Part shown: positions 63,651 to 64,000 of the stretch, in pieces | Numbering within the stretch: the stretch's first letter is position 1 | How the letters are laid out: each line of letters opens with the position of its first letter | Assembly: GCA_022539475.1 (NCBI GenBank) | Contig: VCMS01000002.1 | Coordinates: forward strand, 503,798-567,797 | DNA length: 64,000 nt | Direction of reading: 5' to 3' | From: Gracilaria domingensis | Lineage: Eukaryota > Rhodophyta > Florideophyceae > Gracilariales > Gracilariaceae | Translations under genes and position numbers: made by a program | Notes under the pieces: generated by a model | What the model saw: only the letters and a program-made list of their open reading frames with translations | Told to the model about the DNA's origin: nothing | Databases searched by the model: none

Positions 63651-64000
63651 TGTCTGGCCACATTTCTGGCACCCAGGGCGGACCTCCCAAAACCACCTTC
63701 CTCGACACTTCTGCCGACTCATACGGTGCACCCGCCCTCCGCACGTGGACGCTGCCTGGCACGTGGATTGGGGGGTGTCAAAGGGCTGTACAGACACGAA
63801 GGCATGTACATAAATGAGACAGTGGAATCTCGATTATATGAGCGCTTTAAAGCAGATTCCGAGCGGGCGACCCATACTCGCACAAGTTTAAGATCACCTA
63901 AACTCTCCTGCCACGGAAACATTTTAACATTTTTCAGGTGTTTGACCTCTTAACACGTATGATGCAATTACTCACACGTCCTGTGTTGCAAGCAAATATA
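63651..64000. other. End of window, no gene seen
   Basis: The hairpin array fades at about 63,650. The remainder becomes AT-rich with short ORFs lacking any domain. Confidence 0.4.

Noticed and set aside
1..64000. tRNA or rRNA genes
   Set aside because: I looked for TPsiC-arm-like words with a foldable context and saw none convincing. A covariance-model scan would be decisive.

Overview
The window is eukaryotic nuclear DNA. Genes have eukaryotic domains (LisH, J-domain, WD40, HECT), one has two short GT-AG introns, and the rest of the recognisable DNA is transposon-derived. A phytol-kinase-like membrane protein with a plastid-targeting-style N-terminus points to a plastid-bearing organism. 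Few introns, GC-rich gene bodies in an AT-richer transposon matrix, and the mix of element types would fit a red alga. That assignment is inference, because no marker in the window settles it.

Layout. 0-2.6 kb: decayed ORFs of unknown, probably transposon, origin. 3.9-8.5 kb: a tyrosine-recombinase retrotransposon on the minus strand with the unusual order recombinase - gag - RT/RNase H. 9.07-9.39 kb: a short MITE with clean inverted repeats. 11.2-12.7 kb: a decayed pogo-type transposase. 13.0-20.3 kb: the only clearly healthy gene island, with a LisH/glutamine-rich protein, a C1orf43-like membrane protein with two introns, a membrane J-protein and a mucin-like membrane protein. 21.7-22.5 kb: a broken CDC45 fragment. 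22.8-25.2 kb: a hAT transposase. 25.8-27.3 and 30.8-34.0 kb: two related PIF/Harbinger elements, inserted among GC-rich gene relics that include an ABC-ATPase Walker A remnant. 34-45 kb: mostly empty or decayed, with an auxin-efflux-carrier-like relic and some unknown ORFs. 45.8-54.9 kb: two direct copies of one coiled-coil-encoding element. They bracket a ketopantoate-reductase-like protein, a convergent pair of HAD-fold paralogues (one without its catalytic aspartate), a 2-oxoglutarate-oxygenase-like protein and a ribulose-phosphate-epimerase fragment. 56.3-61.7 kb: a small myristoylation-type ORF, a Notchless (NLE1) pseudogene, a truncated phytol kinase and a HECT ubiquitin-ligase pseudogene. 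63.2-63.65 kb: a tandem array of GC-rich hairpins.

The window is a gene graveyard beside one intact island. Housekeeping genes that are normally indispensable and single-copy (CDC45, NLE1, RPE) appear only as fragments or with nonsense codons, so working copies must lie elsewhere. Three transposon ORFs are broken only by one-base shifts in runs of four or five identical bases, which could be assembly errors. The pieces most worth following up are the bracketed 46-55 kb cluster, the recombinase-first retrotransposon, and the hairpin families at 32.4 and 63.2 kb.
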